This document shows, one piece after another, positions 10,632-19,604 of a DNA stretch of 64,000 bases (positions are counted from its first letter, which is position 1; each line of letters opens with the position of its first letter). A program made the position numbers and the translations under genes. This stretch comes from Prostheceraeus crozeri (Eukaryota; Platyhelminthes; Polycladida; Euryleptidae). The stretch lies in assembly GCA_907163375.1 (NCBI GenBank), contig CAJQUW010001636.1, forward strand, positions 806,001-870,000. The letters are read 5' to 3'. Below the pieces are notes generated by a model. The model made no database searches. It worked only from the letters and a program-made list of their open reading frames with translations, and was not told where the DNA came from.

Positions 10632-11420
10632 ATGTGTTCAGCAGATTTAGACAAAATTAATAATCATTTAGAAAATTTGACAGAGATTTTGGGTTCATCA
10701 AAATTTAGTACGACGTTAAAAATTATAACAACTACTTCATCACACACTTGTAATTTAGAACCCATTCTACATTTGGAACAAAATAAAAATTATCAAATTG
10801 CATTGACTAGTTTCTCTACATTTAACACTATTCAAAATGTTATCAAAGATGTGAATGATCAATTCAGATATTCTACTGATAAAGGCAAAACATGGAAAAT
10901 ATTAACTTTTCTTCCTGGTTCTTACGAAGTTGAATCAATATCAAATGAAATTAAGAGACATTTAGGTATACCATTTAAAGATAAGAAACAATTACATTTT
11001 GCAGTTGAACCGGCAGTCAATAAATTTTCTCTTACTTTAGACGAAAATCATCAACTTGATTTTAATCATGATAGATCATTGTCAAAGCTATTAGGATTTA
11101 ATAAACAAACCTATAGTCAAGGTTATCATTTAGGTGAGAAGATTCCAAAAATAACTGAAATAAATTCAATTGTTGTACATTGTGACATTATTGAAGGAGG
11201 ATATATAAATGGTAAATTGTCAAATTTAATATTCAGTTTTCCAGCTTTTACTGTACCCATTGGTTATAGATTAAATGTATTTCCCCAAACATTAATATAT
11301 TTCCCTATTACAAGAAAAACTATTAACAACATTAACATGAGAATCACTGATGAAAAAGGACAAGAAATAAATTTTGGAGGTGAAGAGATTATGATAGATC
11401 TTTTGGTTCAGGAGGTATAA
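10632..11420 (+). CDS. Minor capsid protein (penton, single jelly-roll)
   Basis: 262 residues from the ATG in TTTAAAAATG. It shows the layout of Polinton/adintovirus minor capsid proteins: a strand segment KNYQIALTSFSTFNTIQN, a central FLPGSYEVESISNEI motif, SLSKLLGFN, then HCDIIEGGYINGK, FPAFTVPIGYRLNVFPQT and a C-terminal NMRITDEKGQEINFGGEEI strand. The length is normal for the family. It would form the pentameric vertices of an icosahedral capsid. The gene is intact and lies just before the packaging ATPase, as is usual. No damage was seen. Confidence 0.9.
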   Translation: MCSADLDKINNHLENLTEILGSSKFSTTLKIITTTSSHTCNLEPILHLEQNKNYQIALTSFSTFNTIQNVIKDVNDQFRYSTDKGKTWKILTFLPGSYEVESISNEIKRHLGIPFKDKKQLHFAVEPAVNKFSLTLDENHQLDFNHDRSLSKLLGFNKQTYSQGYHLGEKIPKITEINSIVVHCDIIEGGYINGKLSNLIFSFPAFTVPIGYRLNVFPQTLIYFPITRKTINNINMRITDEKGQEINFGGEEIMIDLLVQEV

Positions 11421-11512
11421 ACTCCTACGCGAAGCTAGAGAAGTCTAATTTTCTTCTTCTTCTTTAGAAACAAAAAATAAAAAAAATAAAAATAAATTTT
11501 TTTTATTAAAAA

Positions 11513-12279
11513 ATGAGTGAACTACCTCCATTTAATAAAAAAAAACTTAAATTTAATCATCATCCAAATTTATCTAATAAAGTTTTGTCAGTTATTTGTG
11601 GAAGATCAGGATGCGGAAAAACATATCTATTATTTAAAATTTTAACGACTCCAAACTTTTTGGATTATAACAATCTTATAATTTATACAACAACGGCAGA
11701 ACAACCCGTCTATCAATTTTTAAAATATGGATTTGAAAATAATCTTAAAAAACAGCAATTGCTTCATTATTCAAAGAATATGAAAAATCTGAAGATGAAG
11801 AAGAAATAAGTTCGTGGTGTGAAGAAGCAGCAAAAAATAATCAGTTAGTAGAATCTAATAAAAATAAGCATATAAAAATACAATTAATAGATGATAGTGG
11901 TAATATGCAAGATCCTAGTAAACTAGATAAAACAATGAAACATTGTGTAATTTTTAATGATTGTGTTAATGATAGAAATCAGTCAGTTCAGAGAAATTAT
12001 TTCACAAGAGGTAGACATAATAACTGTAGTGTTTTTTATTTAACACAAAGTATGTATTCATTAGACGGAAGTGTTATTAGAAAGAATGCAAATATATTTA
12101 TACTATTTGAAATAAATGCAAGAAACTTAAGTGATTTGTTAAGAGATTTATGTGTAAGAAATAAAGATGAATTTAAACAATCGTGTAACAATGCTTGGTC
12201 AAAAGATTATGGATTTATCACAATTAATATTGATAAAAAAATTCATGAAAGAGTTATAGAAAATATTTTCGCGGACTGA
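11513..12279 (+). pseudogene. Genome-packaging ATPase (HerA/FtsK type), frameshifted
   Basis: The ATG in TATTAAAAAATG begins a protein with a Walker A P-loop, GRSGCGKT, at residues 30-37. This frame stops at 11807-11809. The rest of the ATPase continues in the -1 frame to a TGA at 12277-12279, with a Walker-B-like CVIFND, an RGRHNN segment, the FYLTQSMY strand and a RKNANIFILFE segment typical of Polinton packaging ATPases. The two frames overlap between 11749 and 11809, where an A6 run (11747-11752) is an obvious slip site. The enzyme would pump viral DNA into capsids. The shift could be mutation, sequencing error or, less likely, programmed frameshifting. Confidence 0.88.
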
Positions 12280-12371
12280 AAGTCGATAGAAAATATTTTC
12301 GTGGAGTGACCGAACGGAGTGACCGAATAATTTTTTCTTATAAATTTTTTGTTAATAAAAATAAAAAAAAT

Positions 12372-12677
12372 ATGTTGAATGCTTACAAGATAGAGCATGT
12401 ACCAGTTTTAAAAGATTATCGTCATCCTACAAATCCTGTAAATTCGAAGAAAGAAATTAGATTTTATTATCATCATCAATACGTAGTGCTCGTTACAGAT
12501 TATAAAACAAAACATGGTATTAAACCATGTGTTAAAACAAAAGACTTTCCACTTTGTTTAAGAAGTTTCCGAGTATTTTTGGCGTATAATAATTTATGGT
12601 GGTTGGTTAAGAAAAAACATTTAACAGCACATGAATTAGAAACATTACATCAATTACATATTCCTGTGTATATGTAA
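12372..12677 (+). CDS. Small hypothetical protein
   Basis: 101 residues from an ATG preceded by an A8-T context. The frame extends back to 12306, but those codons come from GC-rich hairpin-like DNA. The sequence is rich in aromatic and histidine residues (RFYYHHQYVVLV, NNLWWLVKKKHL) and ends LHQLHIPVYM. I do not recognise a family. It follows the ATPase after a short segment in which a stretch of the ATPase 3' end is duplicated (ATAGAAAATATTTTCG at about 12257 and 12285) around a GGAGTGACCG repeat. Confidence 0.5.
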   Translation: MLNAYKIEHVPVLKDYRHPTNPVNSKKEIRFYYHHQYVVLVTDYKTKHGIKPCVKTKDFPLCLRSFRVFLAYNNLWWLVKKKHLTAHELETLHQLHIPVYM

Positions 12678-12726
12678 AAACGGAACAGAGGTTCTATGTA
12701 AAAATTCATTTTTTCTTTTAAAAAAT

Positions 12727-13152
12727 ATGAATCGTGAAATGTCTCTCGGACAAACGTCTATGATTGATGAATTAATCAAGAAACAAACTGCTGAGTTTGA
12801 TGCGCAAATTAAACATAGTAAACGTAGTAAACGTATTAAAAAACAGAAACGTACTAGGCGTAGTATTAGACGTAATACTAAAAAACAGAAAAGTGGAACA
12901 AAAGAAATATTAGAAACTCCTATTACTGATATCTTTTTTGATGATAGAATTAAGGATGAACTTGGCGATGATTTATGTAATTTATTTAATCCAAATGAAA
13001 TTAAATATGAAAATGTATCTTTTATTAATGTAGTAAATGATATGCGGAAACTTTTAGCAAATGATAAAATTATTAATTTACTTGGAAAAGTTGTTAAAGA
13101 TCAGGAAAATATAATTCAAAATTTTTACGTAACCTTCTATAATAAAAAATAA
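12727..13152 (+). CDS. Small very basic protein, possible DNA-condensing core protein
   Basis: 141 residues. Residues about 30-60 are a nearly continuous run of Lys and Arg (for example KRSKRIKKQKRTRRSIRR), followed by an acidic and hydrophobic C-terminal part containing TDIFFDDRIKDELGDD. A strongly basic tail joined to a folded part fits a nucleic-acid-binding or virion core protein, by analogy with adenovirus core proteins; no specific family is recognised. It has the A-rich start motif (TTTAAAAAATATG) and ends 10 bp before the polymerase frame opens. Confidence 0.55.
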   Translation: MNREMSLGQTSMIDELIKKQTAEFDAQIKHSKRSKRIKKQKRTRRSIRRNTKKQKSGTKEILETPITDIFFDDRIKDELGDDLCNLFNPNEIKYENVSFINVVNDMRKLLANDKIINLLGKVVKDQENIIQNFYVTFYNKK

Positions 13153-13239
13153 TTTGAAACATGGTTTTCGAATCTGGATGGGAAATCCGATGCTAACGAA
13201 TGGATTTTTACAGGTAATATTAAATATGAAGATTTTGGA

Positions 13240-16200
13240 ATGAAGTTAGTACAAAGATCGCATAGAGGGGCAGGGATTAATATGAAATATAGAATCAAAG
13301 AATATTTCGGTGAATATTGTTATATTCCTTCTGAAGATTTTTGTTTTATTAAATGTTATAATGTTTTACGAGGTTTTAATGAAGAACAAGGAGAAATGAT
13401 GAAAGAAATATTTAATAATTTTTTATATAAAGAGAAAGCCACATCTAGAACAGGAGTAATGTCAAACTGCAAATTTTCTCAATTCAATAAATATTTTGGA
13501 GAATGCGTTCAATATTATAGTCCTGCCAATCGTCATTTAAATCCTAGAGGAATTGAAACGTTTCATAATTATGTTTATTACTATTATTTTCACGCAGGTT
13601 CAACAATTGGTCACTATTGTTTAATTAATAAATCTCATAAATTAAAAGCTATTAGAGAAATTGAAAATAATTTCAAACCCATATATAAAACAGTTACTGA
13701 TGAAAATCTAACAACGCGTCCATATAAAATCATAACAAAGAAAAAAATTGACTATGGTTCAACATATATTTGGGATCTCGAAACTTTTCCCGATCCTAAC
13801 TGTTCAACAGCTCATCCTATTCCTTATGCTGTAGGAGCTATTAATTTTAATAAATTTATATGTTGTTTACCGAAACAAAGATTGAAAGAATTAGAAACAC
13901 GTTTGTTAAGTGATATGATTAAAATTAAACGATCAAAAGATGAAGATGAAATTAAAAATCTTAAAAAACAGATTAATGAGTATAATAATTTAACTGAATT
14001 AGAATTTAATAAACTTCAAAATTGTGTGAAAATATTTACGAGAACTGAGGATGATGAATGTCCAATCAGGGGAAACCCAGAGGACGTATGTCCGATCCAT
14101 CAATTTTTTAAAACTCTTGGAAAATTTAATTATTCGAGAGTAACTTTAATAGCTCACAATTCATCAGGTTTTGATTCCTATTTTCCGATAAAAGCTAATT
14201 TTAAATTATCTAAACCGCCTCTTAAAACTTCAAGAGGAATATTGACTGCTTCATTACAAAATCCTTATACAACTGAATGTGTTAGTAGATATATTCAAAA
14301 ATCTCTTAGATTTAAAAACAATATGAAAAAAGATTCACCTTCAGGTAAATTAGCACTTCAAACTATTATAATGAAATGTAGTTATCAACATGTAAAAACA
14401 AGTCTTTCTAAATGGTGTGAGAATTTTAAAATTCCTATGAATGAGTGTAAATTAAATTATGAAATTGGAGACATAACACATGAAAATTATAAAGAAAAAG
14501 AAAATGAATGGAGACCATATTTAGTTAACGATATTCTTTCTTTAGCTTTTTGTATCTACAAATATAATAATGTTATGCGAGATTTAGTTGGTGAAGATAT
14601 AACTACTAAATTAACATCCTCTGCTTTAACATTTAACGGTTGGATGAAAAGCGTACAAAATGACAATATAAATATTCATTCTCATATAGATTTATGGGCT
14701 AGAAATTATATTAGAAAATCTGTTAAAGGTGGAAGAGTTTCAGCAAATATAAGAAAATACATATCGCCATTTTGTAGCATCTTGTTACCAATATTAAAAC
14801 AGTATTTACCTGGTCGCTGCGCTGGGGGGACTTTGTCCCTTGGTCGCTACGCTGGTGGGGCTTTGTCCCCTGGAAGTAATTTAATAGATTTAATGAAACA
14901 GTATCGAGATTTAGGAGATAAAACTGAAATTTGTAAGAAAATTTCAAATCAACTACTTGAACAAAAAAATGAATTTCTAATGGCTTTTGATGCAACATCT
15001 TTATATCCATCAGCTATGTATGATGAAAATTCAGAATACCCTAAAGCTGAATCCGCTAGAAAATTTAGACAAGAAGAAGAGCGGGAAATAGTATATAAAT
15101 TTAATACTCAAACATTTAGACCTAAAACTGGAATATTCTCTGTTGTGTTTCAATATCCGAATGATATGTTTTTTCAACCAGTTCCTATTAAAGATAAAGT
15201 TAAAAATCAAAATAATAATTCTCATGTAAAAGTAATCAGGTTTAGAAATGGTATATGTTATGATGTATTAACTTCTGTAGACATACAAGAAATTGTTAGA
15301 TGTGGGGGAAAAATCTTACATATTACTGACGGTATAATTTATGAAAAAAATTATCAAGTTTCACCATTTCGAAATTATATTGAAAAACTTTTTAATTTGA
15401 GAAAAAGATATAAAGCAGAAGGAAATACTGTAGGTGATGAGTTAATTAAATTATTGATGAATTCGCTATATGGCAAAACTGTGCAAAAAGATATAACCAC
15501 TAAATATCATTTATGGAATGAGAATACATTGAGAAAAAATTTCACTCAAGAAGTAAAAGATTATGAAAAATTAAATGATGAACAATATTTAGCGAAAGTA
15601 GAAATGGAAGATGATGAATTTCTCAAAACTAATATTGTAAAAGATGGGAAGACGTCATTCATGCCATCACACTTAGGTTCTTTCATTCTTTCTCACTCTA
15701 GAAGAATCATGAATAACTTTATTTTAGAAATTAATGGTTTCAAAGAAAAATACATTCATTATACAGATACTGATTCAATATATATTTCCAATGAGCTCTT
15801 TAATAAATTAGACGCTGCTGGATATGTTGGAGGAGAATTGTGTCAAGGGAAAAATGATTATGGAAATGGTGGAATTATTTTTGCAATGTTTATTGCACCT
15901 AAAGTAAAATACTGTATTACTGTAGATGAGCAAGGGAGACTTAGTGAAAAGAAAACATTCAAAGGATATTCACAAGATAAAGTAAAAGTAGAAGATTTTC
16001 TAAAATTATATTCGGGGAAAACATTATCGACTACCGTTAATAAACCATGGAAAAGATCTTTAGAAACTGGAATTAGTATTCCTGATAAAAATAATAATAC
16101 TGAAGAAAAAAAATTTTCTGGTCAAATAAATATACTTAAACGTCAAGCACCTGATGAAAATGAAATTATGTTACCTTATAACGGAGAAGATATTCAAGCT

Positions 16201-16263
16201 GAAATATTTCAAACAATCATCTGTGAGAGTAATTTAAGTGATGATGATGACACTTGGGAATAA
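13240..16263 (+). CDS. polB: Protein-primed DNA polymerase B (pPolB)
   Basis: 1007 residues from the first ATG. It replicates the element's linear DNA from a protein primer at the ends. Exonuclease motifs: DLE (179-181), N-x3-FD (307-312), Y-x3-D (427-431). Polymerase motifs: DATSLYP (584-590), KLLMNSLYGK (737-746), YTDTDS (841-846), and a K-x-Y near 888-891. All catalytic residues are present. A KGGRV linker motif is at 497-501. An unusual Gly/Leu-rich insert at 523-546 comes from two GC-rich repeats. The frame is open upstream to 13153 and encodes sequence that looks like genuine polymerase N-terminus (EWIFTGNIKYEDF), yet contains no ATG. The only nearby ATG (13161) is in another frame. So the native start may be lost by a small indel. 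Confidence 0.93.
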   Translation: MKLVQRSHRGAGINMKYRIKEYFGEYCYIPSEDFCFIKCYNVLRGFNEEQGEMMKEIFNNFLYKEKATSRTGVMSNCKFSQFNKYFGECVQYYSPANRHLNPRGIETFHNYVYYYYFHAGSTIGHYCLINKSHKLKAIREIENNFKPIYKTVTDENLTTRPYKIITKKKIDYGSTYIWDLETFPDPNCSTAHPIPYAVGAINFNKFICCLPKQRLKELETRLLSDMIKIKRSKDEDEIKNLKKQINEYNNLTELEFNKLQNCVKIFTRTEDDECPIRGNPEDVCPIHQFFKTLGKFNYSRVTLIAHNSSGFDSYFPIKANFKLSKPPLKTSRGILTASLQNPYTTECVSRYIQKSLRFKNNMKKDSPSGKLALQTIIMKCSYQHVKTSLSKWCENFKIPMNECKLNYEIGDITHENYKEKENEWRPYLVNDILSLAFCIYKYNNVMRDLVGEDITTKLTSSALTFNGWMKSVQNDNINIHSHIDLWARNYIRKSVKGGRVSANIRKYISPFCSILLPILKQYLPGRCAGGTLSLGRYAGGALSPGSNLIDLMKQYRDLGDKTEICKKISNQLLEQKNEFLMAFDATSLYPSAMYDENSEYPKAESARKFRQEEEREIVYKFNTQTFRPKTGIFSVVFQYPNDMFFQPVPIKDKVKNQNNNSHVKVIRFRNGICYDVLTSVDIQEIVRCGGKILHITDGIIYEKNYQVSPFRNYIEKLFNLRKRYKAEGNTVGDELIKLLMNSLYGKTVQKDITTKYHLWNENTLRKNFTQEVKDYEKLNDEQYLAKVEMEDDEFLKTNIVKDGKTSFMPSHLGSFILSHSRRIMNNFILEINGFKEKYIHYTDTDSIYISNELFNKLDAAGYVGGELCQGKNDYGNGGIIFAMFIAPKVKYCITVDEQGRLSEKKTFKGYSQDKVKVEDFLKLYSGKTLSTTVNKPWKRSLETGISIPDKNNNTEEKKFSGQINILKRQAPDENEIMLPYNGEDIQAEIFQTIICESNLSDDDDTWE
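14813..14878 (+). repeat. GC-rich tandem hairpin insert inside polB
   Basis: Two diverged copies of a roughly 33-bp unit, each with GGTCGCT, CGCTGG and a GGGG..CTTTGTCCC hairpin with a 3-nt loop, sit in frame within the AT-rich polymerase gene. They encode about 24 residues between the exonuclease domain and polymerase motif A. GC content contrasts sharply with the surrounding gene. Confidence 0.85.
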
Positions 16264-16460
16264 TAATTTTTTTATTACATCTAAAAAATTTATAACATCT
16301 AAAAAATGTATTACATATTAAAACTTATTACATCTAAAAACTTATTACATCTAAAAAGTTATCACATCTAAAAACTTATTACATCTAAAAAGTTATCACA
16401 TCTAAAAACTTATTACATCTAAAAACTTATCACATCTAAAAACTTATTACATATGAAAAT
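16264..16460 (+). repeat. Tandem ~18-bp repeats after polB
   Basis: About ten copies of a unit like TTATTACATCTAAAAAC, some with TTATCACATC. The array fills the gap between the convergent polymerase gene and the reverse-strand gene. It may serve as a bidirectional 3' end or spacer. The variant pattern suggests repeated local duplication of one or two units. Confidence 0.9.
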
Positions 16461-16504
16461 ATATTTATCGAATATTTTCGTATTTTCTATTAAGTTTTAT
16501 CATA

Positions 16505-17833
16505 TTAAGTTTCATCATATAATGTTTTATCAAAAGATAATTTAAATTTATTTTCACTAACTATTGATTCTTCATCATCATCATCAATTGATTCTTCATC
16601 ATCATCATAAATTGTTTCTTCAACATCATAAATTACACTTTTTGGTATAGGATGCCATTCCCTGATAGGATACCATTCCCTGATAGGAATATCTAATTCT
16701 AAATTACATTTCTTATCTGATAATAATATAATAGAGAAAAATATTGGTCTTTGATCTCTTTTGGAAAATTTAATAACACCACCATAATCTGAATCAGTTT
16801 TAGTTTTTATTAAAGATGATAAAATTTTAAATTGATTAGATGTAAATCCTAATTTAAATTTTGTAGACCCGACACATAGTTGTCTAACAGTATCTTCAAC
16901 TATACCATCATTATTATTTTCAATTGTAAGAAAATGAAATTTAGATAAATTTTTATAATTACTAATATTTCTATAATCTTTTTTACCATTTACACCATTT
17001 TCAGATGTTTCAGAATCATCATCTATATTATCATCATCTATATTATTATCATCATTATTATCATAAGATTCTTTAAGATCGGGCAAAGCCCTAGAACCTT
17101 CGGTTCGTTTATTATGATTATGATTATGGTCATTGTTAATAGTATAAGGTGTTGTCAACATATAAATTTTCTCTTGTTGAGCTAAACCATTTATATAAGA
17201 TTTTAATAAATTAATATTTAAGTTGGAATATAATCCTATATACGTATCATCATCATATCTTTGGGGCATTTCTAATGTTTCTTGTTTATAAATTGTGTCT
17301 CTATAATAAACTTGACATAATAATTCTTCATTATGTTTTTTACTCTCTATGTGAATGTTATATTGATTTTGATCGTCAACAAATAATCTAATTTTTTCTT
17401 TCGAAAAAGATTTTAATTTTTTAACTAATTCTTTAATATTGATATAATTAATAATTTTAGTTTCTATCCAATCAGTATTACTAATCGGCAAAACTGCTCT
17501 AATAAATCCGTAAACATTATTATGTCCTATTATAACCATATTTTCTTTATTTAATTCAACATAAGCTACATCATTATATTTACTTACAATCTCCATAAAT
17601 TTAATAAATGGATCACCTGGAAAAATACAATAATTGGTTTCTATAGAAGGTAAACCTTTTGTTTGTTCTCTAAATATTTCGGCTTGTAATTGAAATAAAA
17701 TATTAACATCTATACATGGATTATTATTATTATTATTATCAAAACATTTATTTTCAAATCCCGTTGATCTCGTCGAATAAGAAGAACAGGATGATGCGGA
17801 CGAATATAATTTTTTTAAATTTGGTTTTTCCAT
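16505..17833 (-). CDS. Acidic protein next to polB, possible sliding-clamp-like fold
   Basis: 442 residues on the reverse strand, starting at an ATG with the A-rich motif. The N-terminus is Ser/Asn-rich. Residues about 60-210 alternate predicted strands and helices: DPFIKFMEIVSKYNDVAYVEL, then INIKELVKKLKSF followed by IRLFVDDQ. After an Asp/Asn-rich low-complexity linker, FKLGFTSNQFKILSSL is followed by RPIFFSIIL. The order of helix, strand and interdomain-like segments reminded me of PCNA-type clamps, but no signature is decisive. The tail has repeats IREWYP/IREWHP and DDDEES. A micro-hairpin insert (17081-17112) encodes residues near 245. Oddities are its opposite orientation and position beside a polymerase. 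The function is unproven. Confidence 0.6.
   Translation of the reverse strand: MEKPNLKKLYSSASSCSSYSTRSTGFENKCFDNNNNNNPCIDVNILFQLQAEIFREQTKGLPSIETNYCIFPGDPFIKFMEIVSKYNDVAYVELNKENMVIIGHNNVYGFIRAVLPISNTDWIETKIINYINIKELVKKLKSFSKEKIRLFVDDQNQYNIHIESKKHNEELLCQVYYRDTIYKQETLEMPQRYDDDTYIGLYSNLNINLLKSYINGLAQQEKIYMLTTPYTINNDHNHNHNKRTEGSRALPDLKESYDNNDDNNIDDDNIDDDSETSENGVNGKKDYRNISNYKNLSKFHFLTIENNNDGIVEDTVRQLCVGSTKFKLGFTSNQFKILSSLIKTKTDSDYGGVIKFSKRDQRPIFFSIILLSDKKCNLELDIPIREWYPIREWHPIPKSVIYDVEETIYDDDEESIDDDDEESIVSENKFKLSFDKTLYDET
17081..17112. repeat. Micro-hairpin pair in the reverse-strand gene
   Basis: GGGC-AAA-GCCC followed by GAACC-TTC-GGTTC, two perfect stems with 3-nt loops, in frame within an otherwise very AT-rich coding region. 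The second hairpin is nearly the same as those at 19328-19340 and 22955-22967. Confidence 0.8.
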
Positions 17834-17908
17834 TTTTTTATTTTTATTAGAAAAAATTATATTTTTTTATTTTTATTAGAAAAAATTTTATTTTTTTATT
17901 GTTAAAAA

Positions 17909-18796
17909 ATGATGTTACCAAATGTTGGTGGAGGTGCATATATCCCGAATAATCGTGAATTAGAAATAGAGATAGAAAATTATATTATGAAAACTGGAGA
18001 CGTTTTATCTGGTCCATTGCATCTTTCTATTCTTCCGCAACAAAATACAGAGTTGACAAATAAACAATATGTTGATACACAAATCAATGACTTAAAAGAA
18101 AAATATATAAACGATGTTTTCGTTCCACTGATGAATGAATTGAAGTTGCTAAAACTTAATGACAAATCATTAAACGAAAAATTATTAAAACTTGATAAAA
18201 AGGATAGAGAGCTAGAAGCAGATATAGCAAAACTTTTTAAAAAGATTTCTGAACAATCAAAAATTTTAATATTACTTTCTATAAATTTAAAATCTGCAGT
18301 CATTAAAAATAAACATCAGATAAAATTATTGAAAGAACAATTAGAAGATGAAATAGAAAAACTACCTGAAAGAATTTAAAAAAAATTAAAGTAGTTACAA
18401 ACTACATTCCAAAAAAGTGTTGATGAATTAAGTTCTAAAATTACTCAACAAATGAAAAAGATGAATAGAATAATAAATGAAGTAAACTCGCTTAATCAAA
18501 AAGTTGATAAAATGAAAACTCTTAAAATCAATTTAGAAAATGAGTTATAGAAAAATTTACAAGAAAACTCTAAAGAAAATAAAGAACAGTTAGATTCTGT
18601 TAAAAGACAATTAGATGTTCTTAAAATTAAGTTAAATGCACTTCAAACGGCATTGAAGATAAATCAGGAGAAAATGCAAGTTAATAGAAAAGAAATTAAA
18701 GTACATCACACGCTGCTTGACGCAATAGATAAAGTTCAACAGTCAATTAATAAAGTTATCTCGAAGTTGTTGTCCATTCACAAACGTAAATCTTAA
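17909..18796 (+). pseudogene. Fibre-like coiled-coil protein with phage tail-fibre-type motif, three stops
   Basis: The first open part encodes 156 residues from the ATG after TTGTTAAAAA. Residues 29-56 contain TGDVLSGPLHL and then ELTNKQYVD, the same arrangement as the short N-terminal repeat of many phage tail-fibre proteins. From about residue 57 the chain is almost entirely coiled coil. The same frame continues through three in-frame stops (18377-18379, 18392-18394, 18548-18550) to TAA at 18794-18796, and the later segments remain heptad-rich, so the native protein was about 295 codons. I infer a trimeric attachment spike on the capsid; no knob domain is seen. Neighbours are capsid and core genes. 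Confidence 0.7.
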
Positions 18797-18838
18797 CACG
18801 TAGATATTTTTCCCAAAAGTCAAATTTAATCCTAAAAA

Positions 18839-19425
18839 ATGCCTATAATTCATAAACACAATCTTAAACATTTTGCTTCAAATCAAAAAATTGCTCATGA
18901 ACCATCTATGAAATCTGTTTACCATTATGACAGTGTAGAAACAATCGGAACACAAAAGTTCCTAGGCACCGCAGGTGCCGTTCAAAAAGAAGGGGCTGGC
19001 ATCTTTTCTGGTATTGGAAGTATCGTTAACTTAATTAAAATAATAAAGATTTGATTTCATCTGCTGCAAAAGGAGCAGCTGCTATAGGTAGTACAGCTAG
19101 TGCAATATCAAATGCTGTTAAGTCTCAAAACGAATTAAAACAACTAGAAGCTATTCGCAAACTTAGGAATGATTCCGAAGAACTAAAAAATTTAAAAAAA
19201 CTTTCAGAGGAAACAAAAAATAAAATTGCTAACATAGCTGTTGGGGAAACCTTGAGGAGCGGAGCACCGTCTGATAGTAAACATAAGAAGAAATCAGGCG
19301 TAGCCATAAAACGTTCAATTGAACCTACGGTTCGTTCAATTGAAGAAATAAGAGGAAATGGTATTAATGGCAACCTTCGGTCTAATCAGCAAAGCTGTAG
19401 CGGAGCTGGTCTAGCAAAATTCTAA
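18839..19425 (+). pseudogene. Virion core / membrane-active protein, frameshifted
   Basis: The ATG in CCTAAAAAATG starts a frame ending at TGA 19052-19054. The reading continues in the -1 frame to TAA at 19423-19425, with the shift placed between 19037 and 19054. The first part ends with a glycine-rich amphipathic stretch, EGAGIFSGIGSIVNLI. The second begins SSAAKGAAAIGSTASAISNA and then turns to a Lys/Glu-rich helix. This layout resembles the adenovirus pVI/pX-like, membrane-active core proteins recurrent in Polintons. Several GC-rich hairpin inserts (18963-18977, 19298-19345, 19367-19412) alter its length. The function is inferred from family layout and its place before the major capsid gene. 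Confidence 0.6.
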
Positions 19426-19429
19426 AATA

Positions 19430-19545
19430 TATTTTTTAGTAAAATTATTTTAGCAAAATTTTTTTAGTAAAATTATTTTAGCAAAATTTTTTTAGTAAAA
19501 TTATTTTAGCAAAATTTTTTTTGGTGAAATGCTAAAATTATATTT
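19430..19545 (+). repeat. AT-rich tandem repeats upstream of the major capsid gene
   Basis: Alternating units of TTTAGTAAAATTA and TTTTAGCAAAATTTTT, repeated several times, fill the interval before the capsid start. No coding potential. Confidence 0.8.
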
Positions 19546-19604
19546 TGGTAAAAATTTTTTCTGTGTGTGAGAAAAAACAAAAAGTCAAATTATTTTTTAT
19601 AAAA

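Noticed and set aside
11744-11809. Programmed -1 ribosomal frameshift in the ATPase
   Set aside because: The A6 run is not in the phase required for the usual X-XXY-YYZ heptamer, and other genes of the element are frameshifted as well. Left open only as a weak alternative.
16264-16460. CRISPR-like array (regular ~18-bp units)
   Set aside because: Units are contiguous with no spacers. It is a simple tandem repeat in an animal genome element.
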